NCBI GenBank assembly: GCA_000471925.1
Contig: CP006667.1
Location: 4,030,001 to 4,094,000 of the forward strand
DNA: 64,000 nucleotides
Reading direction: 5' to 3'
DNA from: Ralstonia pickettii DTP0602
GTDB taxonomy: Bacteria > Pseudomonadota > Gammaproteobacteria > Burkholderiales > Burkholderiaceae
A program made the position numbers and the translations under genes. Every line of letters starts with the position of its first letter. Positions within the stretch are counted from its first letter, which is position 1. Under the pieces are notes generated by a model. The model saw nothing but the letters and a program-made list of their open reading frames with translations, was not told the DNA's origin and made no database searches. Below, piece by piece: positions 27,601 through 35,883 of the stretch.

Positions 27601-28167
27601 GCCATCGGCCGTCAGCCGCATGCGGCCCTGCAACTGCACCAGCGGGTGGTCCTGGTGCAGCGCCGTGGGTTTGAGCATGCCGTCCCGTAAATCGAGATCC
27701 AGCGGTGGCGCCGTGACCGCGGTGCGCTTCCAGACATTGGCGGGGTTGCCATCCGCTTTCGCCTGGGTGTCGCTCTTGACGCGCAGGTACTGGCCCCACT
27801 CCGCCTTGACCACGATCTTCTGCGCTTCAGCAGCGACGACAAAGCTCAACCCCATGGACGACGGGAAGTAGGTGCCGCCCGCGGGCACGCCGGATTCCGG
27901 GGCGCCTTCTTCTCCCTCGTCGCCATCGCCCGCGGCCAGTTCGTCCAGCTCGCCACCGGCGACCTCGTGGTCCTGGGGGGCCAGCATGCCGACGAGGTAA
28001 CGCTGGTAGACATGGTCTTCCTGCTGGCTCAGCTCCTCGTCCGGGCCACCGGCCGGGCCCAGCAGGTCGCGTACCACCATGTCGGTTAATTCGTCGCGGA
28101 GGTCGCTGGGACGCTTGGTGGCCAGTGCCAGCGTGCCGGGAGCCGCCGTTATTGGGGTTGTGGTCAT
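24646..28167 (-). CDS. drmA: DISARM helicase DrmA
   Basis: A 1173-aa superfamily 2 helicase. Walker A is WFATGGGKTEAYLGL near residue 477, the DExH-type box is IQDELHLISGPLG near residue 730, motif III is VVASTATIRRA, and the C-terminal helicase half has ATNMISVGVDIDRLGLMVVAGQP then QATSRVGRS. The long N-terminal region (1-450) is the DISARM-specific part. In class 1 DISARM, DrmA with DrmB binds DNA and its 5' overhang state discriminates incoming phage DNA. It starts 13 bases after drmMI, with GGAG upstream of the ATG. Confidence 0.94.
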   Translation of the reverse strand: MTTTPITAAPGTLALATKRPSDLRDELTDMVVRDLLGPAGGPDEELSQQEDHVYQRYLVGMLAPQDHEVAGGELDELAAGDGDEGEEGAPESGVPAGGTYFPSSMGLSFVVAAEAQKIVVKAEWGQYLRVKSDTQAKADGNPANVWKRTAVTAPPLDLDLRDGMLKPTALHQDHPLVQLQGRMRLTADGWVVTLFMVNQQQERTRRGEPKDEVWVFQPKLRVHGTEPQPIFVQRKNAKADLSKMDPLTREETESLEMLYRHQREFAVGHGISVHASLPEPLAERATEVETEWVPRFEVPQQTPRSPADDENLTGVVMDMKELAELPKPGLIASLRHIETAYRVWIRMEAAKLSLPAERLAGHEEAARRAVDRCTRALQRIKAGIDLIENDPLAEEAFRFANHAMWQQRIHSTFARKVRKKEMQIEDGLASLDVARNRSWRLFQLAFILVNLPSLSDLHHHDRSHETEAVADLLWFATGGGKTEAYLGLTAYTLALRRLQGVVEGRRGDHGVAVLMRYTLRLLTLQQFQRAAALICACESIRRADTAKWGETPFRLGLWVGGKTTPNTLSGAANALRQKNVGGRPSSSASPLQITSCPWCGSEIKEQHLKVYEAPGDIGRCVTYCGDNLGRCAFTEAQAPKEGLPVMVVDEEIYRRPPSLLIATVDKFAQMPWNGMTQMLFGKVTGVCDRHGFLSPEVDDGQHHPARNGLPSVKNRPHNFLRPPDLIIQDELHLISGPLGSMVGLYEAAVDELCSWTVDRKKVRPKVVASTATIRRAPDQVQKLFVRKLEVFPPQGTSIQDSFFAIQRPTGMQYPGRRYIGISAFGRRYPVAMIRSYVAHMAAAQVLYEKYDRLADPYMTLTGYFNSIRELAGTRRLVEDDIRARVRDADERGLAKRRVRALEELTSRKSGTDIPKILERLEAVFDKSLEAQRAAERKAGQKLTSAVPYDVILATNMISVGVDIDRLGLMVVAGQPKNTSEYIQATSRVGRSADGPGLVCTVFNWARPRDLSHYERFEHYHETFYKHVEALSVTPFSARALDRGLTGVMVGVMRLLDGHLNANLKAGEVLDTDPVWNQVLELLSRRGENATQDAIVGTRIKDMLNRRRDEWLQRVHHQKDHKLGYKPEGGATVGLLEQAGDNDWAMFTCLNSLRDVEGTVDLVLDPRPTGLRAD

Positions 28168-28180
28168 GCCCTACTCCGTA

Positions 28181-31100
28181 TCAGAAATCCAGCAAAGCCT
28201 GGTTACCGGCGTCCTCTTTCTTGCGCCCGCGTTTGGCAGGCGCAGCGGCTGCCTCCGCGGCCACAGCAGCCACTTCCTCGGCATGGCGCTGATGGTTCAG
28301 GGCCAGCAGGCGATCAAGCACCTCGCGGCGGGCCACTTCGGAAATGGTGAATCGGACGCCTTGTTTGGTTTCATGGAAGCCGTGGTCGAGGCCAAGGTCT
28401 TGCCAGCCGTAGGCAGCGGCGACGGCGTGGTCCATCTCCACGTGCAGGCGGCGCAGTTGGGCGATCTCCACCGCGCTTTCCTGCGGATCATGGAAGCGGT
28501 TGTAGGTTCTCGTTAGACCTTCCAGGTGGGACTGCATGATGATTTGGCGACGTTGGTAGTAGCGCTCGCCGATAGCATCAAGCCCGGTTAGGGGTTCCGG
28601 GAAGGGAAAGGTCTCAAAACAATCGCTCGGTGTGTACTGAGGACGCGTTTCAAGCTTATTGCCATACTCCAAAGCCCATTTCCAATGCACTTCACTTTGA
28701 AGAACTGCATATTCGGACCACGTATCGACAGCTAAAACTACCGTCATATGACTAGAAACTTGACCACTCCCATAGAAGACCAAGTTGTGGTGTTTGCTTG
28801 TTAGTGGATGCACAAGGTAACGATCCATCCCTGCAATGGTGGCGTAAAGCGCTGGGGCAATTTCCGCGTATTGCCACCAACGTTCCCGGCGGGTCGCCCG
28901 ATTATTCTTCTCCCGTTCCGGCTTGACCTTCTCTTCCACGATGGCCAGCAAGTCGGGGTAATCCGTGGCCACCGGGTTTGGGTAGTCCACGGGAACAATG
29001 CCAGCGCGCAGCCATGCCTTGCGCTGTTTCTCGTCTGCCTTCGCCCAGCAGCCGACACCTGAGCGGTTCAACGGCCAGTCGAAGAAGTTGATGACCCGGC
29101 GGCTGGGCGACTGGTCGGGGCGGCTGTTAAGGTCTTCGCCGTTGAGGTAAGGAAACAGGCAATCACGGTTACTCGGATTGCGCTCGATCAGCCCGGCTGC
29201 CTCTTCCGGGGTGAGGACAAACCCCATGCCCAAGACGTAGGAGCCGATGAAGGACTTATCTGTGTTGGCCTCAAGCCGGTAGGGCTTGCCGCTGACCCGA
29301 CCGGGCTCGGTAAGCAACGGGGTGATGCCAGCCACCGCCTGGTCGTTGAGCATGCAGCCGCCCTGCCAAGCGCCCCTATGCAGCCAAACATGGGCCACCT
29401 CCAGGGCCGCCACGCCAGGCCAGGGTGCAGAAGGAACGGCGCGGGGGATCACCACGCCAGCCGCCACCAAGGCATCCAGCCCCACTTCGCGGGTGTCGCC
29501 CTGGGCGATGGTGTTGGTGGCCAGGAGGCCCGCCATCCCACCGGGTCGCAAGAGGCTGGCAGCACGCAAGAAGAAATAGGTGCACAGGTCGGCACTGCCC
29601 TTGCGTCCTTGGGCGAGATGGGCGACCAAGTAGTCGCGATAGTCCGTGCCCAAGGCGCCGGTGATCTTCTGCCCACCGACAAAGGGCGGGTTGCCGACGA
29701 AGGCGTGAAAGCCGCCGTTTTCTATGATCTCCGGAAAGGCCAAAGCCCAATGGAAGACCTGCCGCTCTCCCATTCGCTGGCAGGCGTAGTCCTGGAGTGC
29801 GGCCAGCCCCCGCGCCCAGCAGGCCATCATGTGGTCGGCCGCCAACTCACGTTCGGCCTGGTAAGCCTTGCCCTTCAATCCCTTGAGTTCCACGGCCAAC
29901 AACACGTCTGCCGCGGCTTGAAGCTTAGCCACCGCCTCTTCCGCCTCGGCATGAAGGGCTGCCTTGGCCGCAACCTGCTCGGGCGTATCCGACGGCATCG
30001 CCTCCAGGGCCTCACGCTTCTTCTTCGCTTCGTCGATATGCCGCCACAGGTTGAGCGTGGCAAAGGCCTGTTGCTTGCCGCCACCGGGCCGCTGGCTGAA
30101 GTTCTCGAGCTGCTCCAGCAAGGTGACGCCCAGCAGCGAGTCCCCGCACTTGAAGGCGTGGTCGAGGAAGGTGAAGGGCCGGTTGGCGTCGACGGTGATG
30201 AGCCACATGGAGAGCTTGGCCATCTCCACCGCCATGGGATTGATGTCCACGCCATAGAGGCAGCGGTCGGCCACCGTGCGGCGGGCGATGGCGATGCGCT
30301 CGGCGGCCTCGGCGGGCACCAGGCGGTCGCTGGGCGAGCCTTCGGAAAACTGGCCTTCCGGCGTGATCAGCACCTGGCCGGGATGGGCCTTCTCCTCGTT
30401 CTCCCAGGCTTCTACCAGGCGTTCGGCCAGATAGCGGCAGGCCTGCACCAGAAAGGCGCCGGAGCCCATGGCCATGTCACAGACCTTGAGGTCCAGGATC
30501 GCCTTGGGCGACTTGAGTTTCCACTGGTCCCTGGGCAGGCCCTCGGCCGGGCCGACAAAGATCAGCGGCTCCAGCGTGTGCTGGACAATAGGCTCGGTGA
30601 GCGACGGTGGCGTGTAGTGCGTACCGGTGCTGCGGCGCGTGGTGCCTTCCGTCACGAAGGTGCTGCCGGGCAGCACGACCCAGGGGCGCGCAAAGGAGTC
30701 TTCGCGGATCAGGCCGGCAAACGGGCGCAAGCGAGCCAACAGGGCTGCATCGTGGTTGCAGGCGAGTAGCAGCTTGTGCTCGTCGAGAATGCCGGCGGTG
30801 TTGAATTCCTTGCGCAGCGCAGGCAGCGAGCGGCCGGTTTCTTCCCTCAGGTGGTCGAGCAGCTTGTCTTCGCCCTGCGCCAGCAGGGCTTCCAGCTTCG
30901 ACAGCGCAATTTCCGGCTCTTGCTTGAGGGTGCCGCGGATGCCGAGCACTACCTCGGTGGCGCGTACCCCGGTGTGGTCGAGCAGACCTTCATAGACATG
31001 GCCGATCTGTTCCACGCCCAGCGCCCGGAACGATACGCGACGAGTTTCCGCCACGCCACCGCCAGCCTTGGTGCGCAGGCGTTGGAGGGAGTTGAGCAGG

Positions 31101-32290
31101 TGCAGCACGATGCGGTTGTTGACCGCCAGCGGCTCGGCGGGCGTGCTGCGCCACTGACTGCCCGTGGTGCGGCCTTCCAGAAACGGGTAGCGGTCCGGGT
31201 CGAACAATGAGCCGCCGTAGGCCTGCATGAGCAGGTCCTGGTGCTGGATACCGCCATGCACAGCACGGAAGGTGGCGAGCAGGCGGGTCCAGGCGTCGTA
31301 GCGGCGCTCCAACACTTCTTCGCCGTAGCGGTCGGCCACTTCCTGCAATTGTTCCTGCAGGGTGGAGACGGCGTAGTTATTGTCGTACAGGGGTTTGCCC
31401 AGATGCAGCAGCCCGCGCTCCTCGGCCGAGAACAGGAACACCAGTCGCATCATGACGGTGAGTGCCGCGTCGTACACCATGGCGGGTGCGATGTCGTTGA
31501 GGCATGCGCGCTGGCTTTCCTGGTCCAGGGCGTCGAAGGACTGCACGAGCATCTCGACCGCTTCACGCACCTGGTAGCCGAGCTGGTCGGTGACCTCCTG
31601 TTGGTCGCTCGCACTTTCCTTGAGCAGGGCCAGCAGGGTGCTGTCGGCGGCTACGCCGACGAAGCGGCGCACGCGCAGCAGCGAGTGAAAGGCACGCAGC
31701 GTGATGGGTTCGTCCAGCCACAGTGCGCCGTACCACGAGGCATAGCCGGTGGCCTCGCCACGGGGCGCGTAGACCAGCATCCAATGCTCGCCGTTGGTGA
31801 CCAGACCGAGGGGCACATTGGCCGCGTGCAGCAGCTCCATCATGCGGGTGGCGGGGGTGGCCTTCCAGTGTTTGCCGATGACGGGCTTGTCCAGGCGCTG
31901 CTCGGCCGGGTAGCTGGCGATCAGCAGTTGGGGCTGCCCCGCCGTCGCGGTGCCGGTGGGGCCGACCAAGGCAAAGTCGGGGCGCAGGGTTTCGCCCATC
32001 TCGGACATACCGGCTTCCAGCCCCGCGGGCAGGGTTTGGCCTTCGGCGATCTGATTTTCCGGCCAGTCCAGCACGGCGGTCAGTACATGCATGACCCAGG
32101 CGCGCTGCCTGCCCGGCGCGCTGGGGTTGTCCTGCCATTCCTCGTAGGCCGCGCGCAGCATCTTGGCCTGGGTGGGGTCGCGGGGCTCCAGCCCCTGCGG
32201 AAAGGCCCGCATGAGCACCGGCAGGGAAACAAACGGGCCGGAAACCTCGACCAGTGACAGCCAATCGGCGTGGTGGCGGGTGGTGCTCAT
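28181..32290 (-). CDS. drmMI: DISARM adenine-specific DNA methyltransferase DrmMI
   Basis: A 1369-aa N6-adenine methyltransferase of the large type IIG-like form. The S-adenosylmethionine motif DMAMGSGAFLVQACRYL is near residue 605 and the catalytic NPPF (HAFVGNPPFVGGQ) near residue 868. The C-terminal 350 residues fit a target-recognition region (NGEDLNSRPDQSPSRRVINF, and FETFPFPEPL near the end). The enzyme marks host DNA as self. The ATG at 32290 overlaps the drmD stop as ATGA, which decides the start. The presence of an adenine rather than cytosine methylase defines class 1 DISARM. Confidence 0.92.
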   Translation of the reverse strand: MSTTRHHADWLSLVEVSGPFVSLPVLMRAFPQGLEPRDPTQAKMLRAAYEEWQDNPSAPGRQRAWVMHVLTAVLDWPENQIAEGQTLPAGLEAGMSEMGETLRPDFALVGPTGTATAGQPQLLIASYPAEQRLDKPVIGKHWKATPATRMMELLHAANVPLGLVTNGEHWMLVYAPRGEATGYASWYGALWLDEPITLRAFHSLLRVRRFVGVAADSTLLALLKESASDQQEVTDQLGYQVREAVEMLVQSFDALDQESQRACLNDIAPAMVYDAALTVMMRLVFLFSAEERGLLHLGKPLYDNNYAVSTLQEQLQEVADRYGEEVLERRYDAWTRLLATFRAVHGGIQHQDLLMQAYGGSLFDPDRYPFLEGRTTGSQWRSTPAEPLAVNNRIVLHLLNSLQRLRTKAGGGVAETRRVSFRALGVEQIGHVYEGLLDHTGVRATEVVLGIRGTLKQEPEIALSKLEALLAQGEDKLLDHLREETGRSLPALRKEFNTAGILDEHKLLLACNHDAALLARLRPFAGLIREDSFARPWVVLPGSTFVTEGTTRRSTGTHYTPPSLTEPIVQHTLEPLIFVGPAEGLPRDQWKLKSPKAILDLKVCDMAMGSGAFLVQACRYLAERLVEAWENEEKAHPGQVLITPEGQFSEGSPSDRLVPAEAAERIAIARRTVADRCLYGVDINPMAVEMAKLSMWLITVDANRPFTFLDHAFKCGDSLLGVTLLEQLENFSQRPGGGKQQAFATLNLWRHIDEAKKKREALEAMPSDTPEQVAAKAALHAEAEEAVAKLQAAADVLLAVELKGLKGKAYQAERELAADHMMACWARGLAALQDYACQRMGERQVFHWALAFPEIIENGGFHAFVGNPPFVGGQKITGALGTDYRDYLVAHLAQGRKGSADLCTYFFLRAASLLRPGGMAGLLATNTIAQGDTREVGLDALVAAGVVIPRAVPSAPWPGVAALEVAHVWLHRGAWQGGCMLNDQAVAGITPLLTEPGRVSGKPYRLEANTDKSFIGSYVLGMGFVLTPEEAAGLIERNPSNRDCLFPYLNGEDLNSRPDQSPSRRVINFFDWPLNRSGVGCWAKADEKQRKAWLRAGIVPVDYPNPVATDYPDLLAIVEEKVKPEREKNNRATRRERWWQYAEIAPALYATIAGMDRYLVHPLTSKHHNLVFYGSGQVSSHMTVVLAVDTWSEYAVLQSEVHWKWALEYGNKLETRPQYTPSDCFETFPFPEPLTGLDAIGERYYQRRQIIMQSHLEGLTRTYNRFHDPQESAVEIAQLRRLHVEMDHAVAAAYGWQDLGLDHGFHETKQGVRFTISEVARREVLDRLLALNHQRHAEEVAAVAAEAAAAPAKRGRKKEDAGNQALLDF

Positions 32291-35200
32291 GCGCGGCCCC
32301 CGGTGACTTCGAGGACGGCGCGCCGAGGTATCAACCAGGTAACGGCCACGGGGAAGAGCCGTGCCGTGGGGTTGGCAAAACGCGAGCGCAGGTGTTCGGA
32401 CTCGCGCTGGATTTCTTGCGGAATCTCCTTGAGGCGGTGACGCAGCGCGGCGAGGTCGCGCTCGCGCTGTTGCTTGCCGGGTTCGTCTCCGCCCAGGTCG
32501 AGCATCATTTGGGGGCCGTCCTTGCGTTCGAGTTCGGCCTGAATGGCGCGCTGTAGTTCGGTCATCACGGTGGTGAGCTTGTTCACTTCCTTCTCGGCCA
32601 GCTCGTCGAGGTGCTTTTCCAGGTTCTTGGTACGGTCCACCATGCGGGCGTCCAGGGCGTTCATCAGGCCTTCGCGGTGCTTGGGCCAAAGGGCCTGGAA
32701 GCGGGCCTCGATGGCGGGTGGTGCCGGCATGTCCGTGGCCGCCGCCAGGGCGGCCTTGGTTTCGCCCACGTTGAGGCGCTGGAATCGGCCTTCGATGAGT
32801 GCGCCACCCGCGGTAATCACTTCTTCGTGCAGGCGGTGGTTGTCGCCCCCCAGCACCACGATGCGGCCATGGGCGATGACCACCGGGTAGGTCAGCGCCG
32901 CGTCGTCGACCACGGAGGCCGACACCCGCGACAGGTGCCTGGCCTGCCCGCCCAGCGACCAGATCTCTGCGCGCAACAGGCGCAGGCACATCTGCACCAG
33001 GCGGTGGTTGAGGTGGGCGAGCACCACGTCGTCGCGCCCCGCGGCCAAGGCCGGGTCAAACACAATCGGACGAATCTTCCTCGTGTGGGGGTGTGCCAGG
33101 CCATCGGTACACTGCGCCCAACTGTTGGACAGCGCGGGCACGCGGAACACCGGGCAGCTCTTGCGCACACCCGTGGGGTCCGGCCAGATGCCGGGCACTT
33201 CGACCGGAATCAGCGCCGGTTGCCCGGCCAGCTCCAGGCCGACGCGGACGACGTTTTCAATGTGCTCGGCCGTCAGGTTTAGGTCGTGCTGGGTCTCGTG
33301 CAGCTGGGCGGCAAGCTTTTCCAGTTGCTCACGCAACTTGCGCTCGAACTTGAGCATGCGCCGGACGGGCTCGGCCTCCTGCTCGGCGCGGGTGGTGTCG
33401 AGACGGGCACGGCGACCGAGCATGGCCTCCTCGACCTGGCTGGCGATGACGGGGCCGACCTTGCCCAGGTCTTCACGGATGGTTTCGACCTTGAGCGCGG
33501 CGCGCATCAGGAATTCGAGGTCGGCCTCCAGGTCGCCCACCTTGCCGGAGATTCTCGCGGTATCGAACCCTTGGCCGACAAAGTGGTAGATGGACACCTC
33601 GTCGGCCTTCTGGCCGTGGCGGTCCACCCGGCCATTGCGCTGCTCCATGCGGTTCGGGTTCCATGGAATCTCGAAGTGGATGAGCCTGGAGCAGTGGTTC
33701 TGCAGGTTCACCCCCTCGGAGGCCGCGTCGGTGGCAAGCAGGATGCGCACAGAGGACTCGCTGGGGTGGGCCTGGAAGGCGGCCTTGATGGCCTCGCGCT
33801 GTTCGTTGGGCATGCCGCCGTAGATCATCTCCAGCCGCCCCTCTTCAGCAAAGCCTTCGCGGGCCAGCAGGTCGTAGAGCCACTTCTGGGTGGCACGGTA
33901 CTCGGTAAAGATGATGACCCGCTCGTTGTTCCACTGGCCCCCGGGCTGCAGGGTGGTCTTGAGCCAGTTGATCAGGGCTTGCGCCTTGCAGTCTGCGCGC
34001 TGGCTGGCCTTGGCGGCGAATTGGCTGAGCCGCTGGAGCAGGTCCTTTTCTTCCGCGGACAGCGGCGACAGCACCTGGGTGGCGCTGCCCACGACCTCGC
34101 CGGTTTCGGCTTCGTATTCCTCGTCGTCGGCGTAGTCGTCGGAATAATCTTCGATGTCGCGGCTGGCCAAGGTGGCGGCCTTGCGGACGCCCACGTTGGC
34201 GATGTGTTTTTCGAGGGTGATGCCGAAGGCCGCCGGGGAAGAAAACAGCCGCTTTTTGAGCAGCTTGAGCACGAACTCCGCGGCCATGCGTTCGCCGTCG
34301 GTGGTGGCGTTCTTGAGGCGCAGTTCGGTATACGCCTGCAAGTCGTGGTGCGCCTGGCGCTCCTCATTGCTGTACGGCACGTCCAGATGGCGCACCACCC
34401 GCTCGGCAAAGCGGCGGCTGCCATCCCAGCGCAGCTTCAGTTCGTTCTTCATTCGGCGCACCATGACGGCGTCGAGCTGGTTGCGGTCTGGCGTGACGGC
34501 ACGGGCAAACCGCTGGCTGTCCAGCAGCTCAAGCAGCGCGGCGAAGCTCTCGCGGTAGCCGTTGTGCGGGGTGGCCGAAAGGAAGAGCTTGTGCTCGAAG
34601 TGGGCGGCCAGCGAGCGAATGGCCTGGGTGCGCAGGGAGTCGGTGGCGTACTTGCCGCGGCCGGACGGTGCCACGTTGTGCGCTTCGTCGACGATCAGGA
34701 GGTCATACGCGCGCGGGTAGGTCGGCTGATCGCCGGCGGGGAGTGTTTCGCGGAAGGTACGCAGTTGACGTTCGCGCTTGAGGAAGTCCACTGAGGTGAT
34801 CAGCCGCGGGAAATGCGTCCAGGGGTTGACGTGGATCCCCCGTTTGCGGCGCAGCTGACTGATTGACTCGCTGTCAAGGATGCGGAACTCAAGGCCGAAC
34901 TTGTCGCGCATTTCCTCCTGCCACTGAACTTGCAACGAAGACGGACATACGATCAGCACCGATCGAACGCGATGGCGGAGGATCATTTCCTGGACAACCA
35001 GGCCCGCCTCGATGGTCTTACCGAGACCGACATCGTCCGCGATCAATAGGTTGACCCGTGGCATCTGCAAGGCACGAACGACGGGGTCGAGCTGGTAGTC
35101 ATCGACCTCGATGCCGCTGCGAAACGGGGATTGCAAAGCCTTGTCATCAGCCTGCGATATGGCACCCCAGCGCACGGCGTCGAGAAACGCCTGGAGGTGC

Positions 35201-35463
35201 TTCGGCTGATCGAAGGTGTCTGGTGACGGCAGTGACGGCTTCTCGTGCACCGCCGTTCCGGGCTCCAGTTCCCAGATCACCTCCAGTTGCTCGCCCAATC
35301 CGTCGTCCTCGACCGACGACAGCTTGACAAGGTGGTGGCGCCTCACCGCGTCCTTGGCGATGCCTGCCGCAGGGGCGGCGATCTCTGTAACGACGAAAGG
35401 ACGCTTTCGTGCGATGACAAGTTGGCCTACTTCTGGAATTGATTGCAACGTGGACCCCCCCAT
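32287..35463 (-). CDS. drmD: DISARM SNF2-family helicase DrmD
   Basis: A 1058-aa SNF2-type ATPase and first gene of the operon. Walker A is DDVGLGKTIEAGL (Lys149), the DEAH-box is IVDEAHN near residue 259, motif III is SATPHNG, and the C-terminal helicase half has FTEYRATQKWL, LATDAASEGVNLQ and QRNGRVDRHGQ. The last 300 residues include a coiled-coil stretch (KNLEKHLDELAEKEVNKL). DrmD distinguishes class 1 from class 2, which carries DrmE. No strong ribosome site precedes the ATG at 35463. Confidence 0.93.
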   Translation of the reverse strand: MGGSTLQSIPEVGQLVIARKRPFVVTEIAAPAAGIAKDAVRRHHLVKLSSVEDDGLGEQLEVIWELEPGTAVHEKPSLPSPDTFDQPKHLQAFLDAVRWGAISQADDKALQSPFRSGIEVDDYQLDPVVRALQMPRVNLLIADDVGLGKTIEAGLVVQEMILRHRVRSVLIVCPSSLQVQWQEEMRDKFGLEFRILDSESISQLRRKRGIHVNPWTHFPRLITSVDFLKRERQLRTFRETLPAGDQPTYPRAYDLLIVDEAHNVAPSGRGKYATDSLRTQAIRSLAAHFEHKLFLSATPHNGYRESFAALLELLDSQRFARAVTPDRNQLDAVMVRRMKNELKLRWDGSRRFAERVVRHLDVPYSNEERQAHHDLQAYTELRLKNATTDGERMAAEFVLKLLKKRLFSSPAAFGITLEKHIANVGVRKAATLASRDIEDYSDDYADDEEYEAETGEVVGSATQVLSPLSAEEKDLLQRLSQFAAKASQRADCKAQALINWLKTTLQPGGQWNNERVIIFTEYRATQKWLYDLLAREGFAEEGRLEMIYGGMPNEQREAIKAAFQAHPSESSVRILLATDAASEGVNLQNHCSRLIHFEIPWNPNRMEQRNGRVDRHGQKADEVSIYHFVGQGFDTARISGKVGDLEADLEFLMRAALKVETIREDLGKVGPVIASQVEEAMLGRRARLDTTRAEQEAEPVRRMLKFERKLREQLEKLAAQLHETQHDLNLTAEHIENVVRVGLELAGQPALIPVEVPGIWPDPTGVRKSCPVFRVPALSNSWAQCTDGLAHPHTRKIRPIVFDPALAAGRDDVVLAHLNHRLVQMCLRLLRAEIWSLGGQARHLSRVSASVVDDAALTYPVVIAHGRIVVLGGDNHRLHEEVITAGGALIEGRFQRLNVGETKAALAAATDMPAPPAIEARFQALWPKHREGLMNALDARMVDRTKNLEKHLDELAEKEVNKLTTVMTELQRAIQAELERKDGPQMMLDLGGDEPGKQQRERDLAALRHRLKEIPQEIQRESEHLRSRFANPTARLFPVAVTWLIPRRAVLEVTGGRA

Positions 35464-35883
35464 GTTGTCGCCGTGCTTCGGCGGAGACAGACGATCAACA
35501 CTGGATTGTTGTTCTATCCAGGCATCGAAAGGATGACATGGTAGTGGAAAGTTTTCAGATCTTGAATGAAGGACTGAAGGATTCCCGACGGAGACAGGTT
35601 CAGTAAGCGAGCTTAGTTCTTGAAGAGCTGGCGCTGGTACCGTTGGGAAAGCAGTCGAGGTGGCCCACCCAAAGTGCGACCAAGGTCAAGCGTCAGAGTC
35701 GGCCGCCGGAGGAGGCGTCAAGCCACGTAGCGCGATTTCTTCGGGAAACCGTCCTATGGTGGCTAACAGGCCAGTCGAATAAGGGTTTTCCCCTGTATTT
35801 TTCGTACCATACCATACCTATAAAAGGGGGAATCCTAGGACCCTTTTCCAAATAGAATTGCTGGAGTTGAAGAGGGGGAAGGG
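35464..35883. promoter_or_regulatory. Divergent intergenic region between drmD and the Ntn-hydrolase gene
   Basis: 420 bases that must hold the promoters of both the DISARM operon and the hydrolase gene. It is AT-richer than the operon. A TATAAA lies at about 35817-35824 region within CCATACCTATAAAAGG, about 60 bases before the hydrolase start, and could be a -10; no firm -35 is seen. A short TTG-initiated frame at 35643-35855 looks non-coding. Confidence 0.4.

Larger units (their letters stand above)
21993..35463 (-). other. Complete class 1 DISARM operon drmD-drmMI-drmA-drmB-drmC
   Basis: Five genes in one direction with junctions of -4, 13, 10 and 3 bases, so a single transcript is expected. 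Order and domain content match class 1 DISARM as described in the literature. All catalytic motifs looked for are intact and there are no frameshifts. The system restricts incoming unmethylated phage DNA. Confidence 0.93.

Noticed and set aside
32291..32989. Upstream extension of the drmMI frame by 233 codons
   Set aside because: The extension lies inside drmD and is Arg/Pro-rich shadow sequence. The ATG overlapping the drmD stop is the natural start.
35643..35855. 70-codon TTG-initiated frame between drmD and the hydrolase gene
   Set aside because: No ribosome site, atypical composition, and it covers the region that must hold the divergent promoters.
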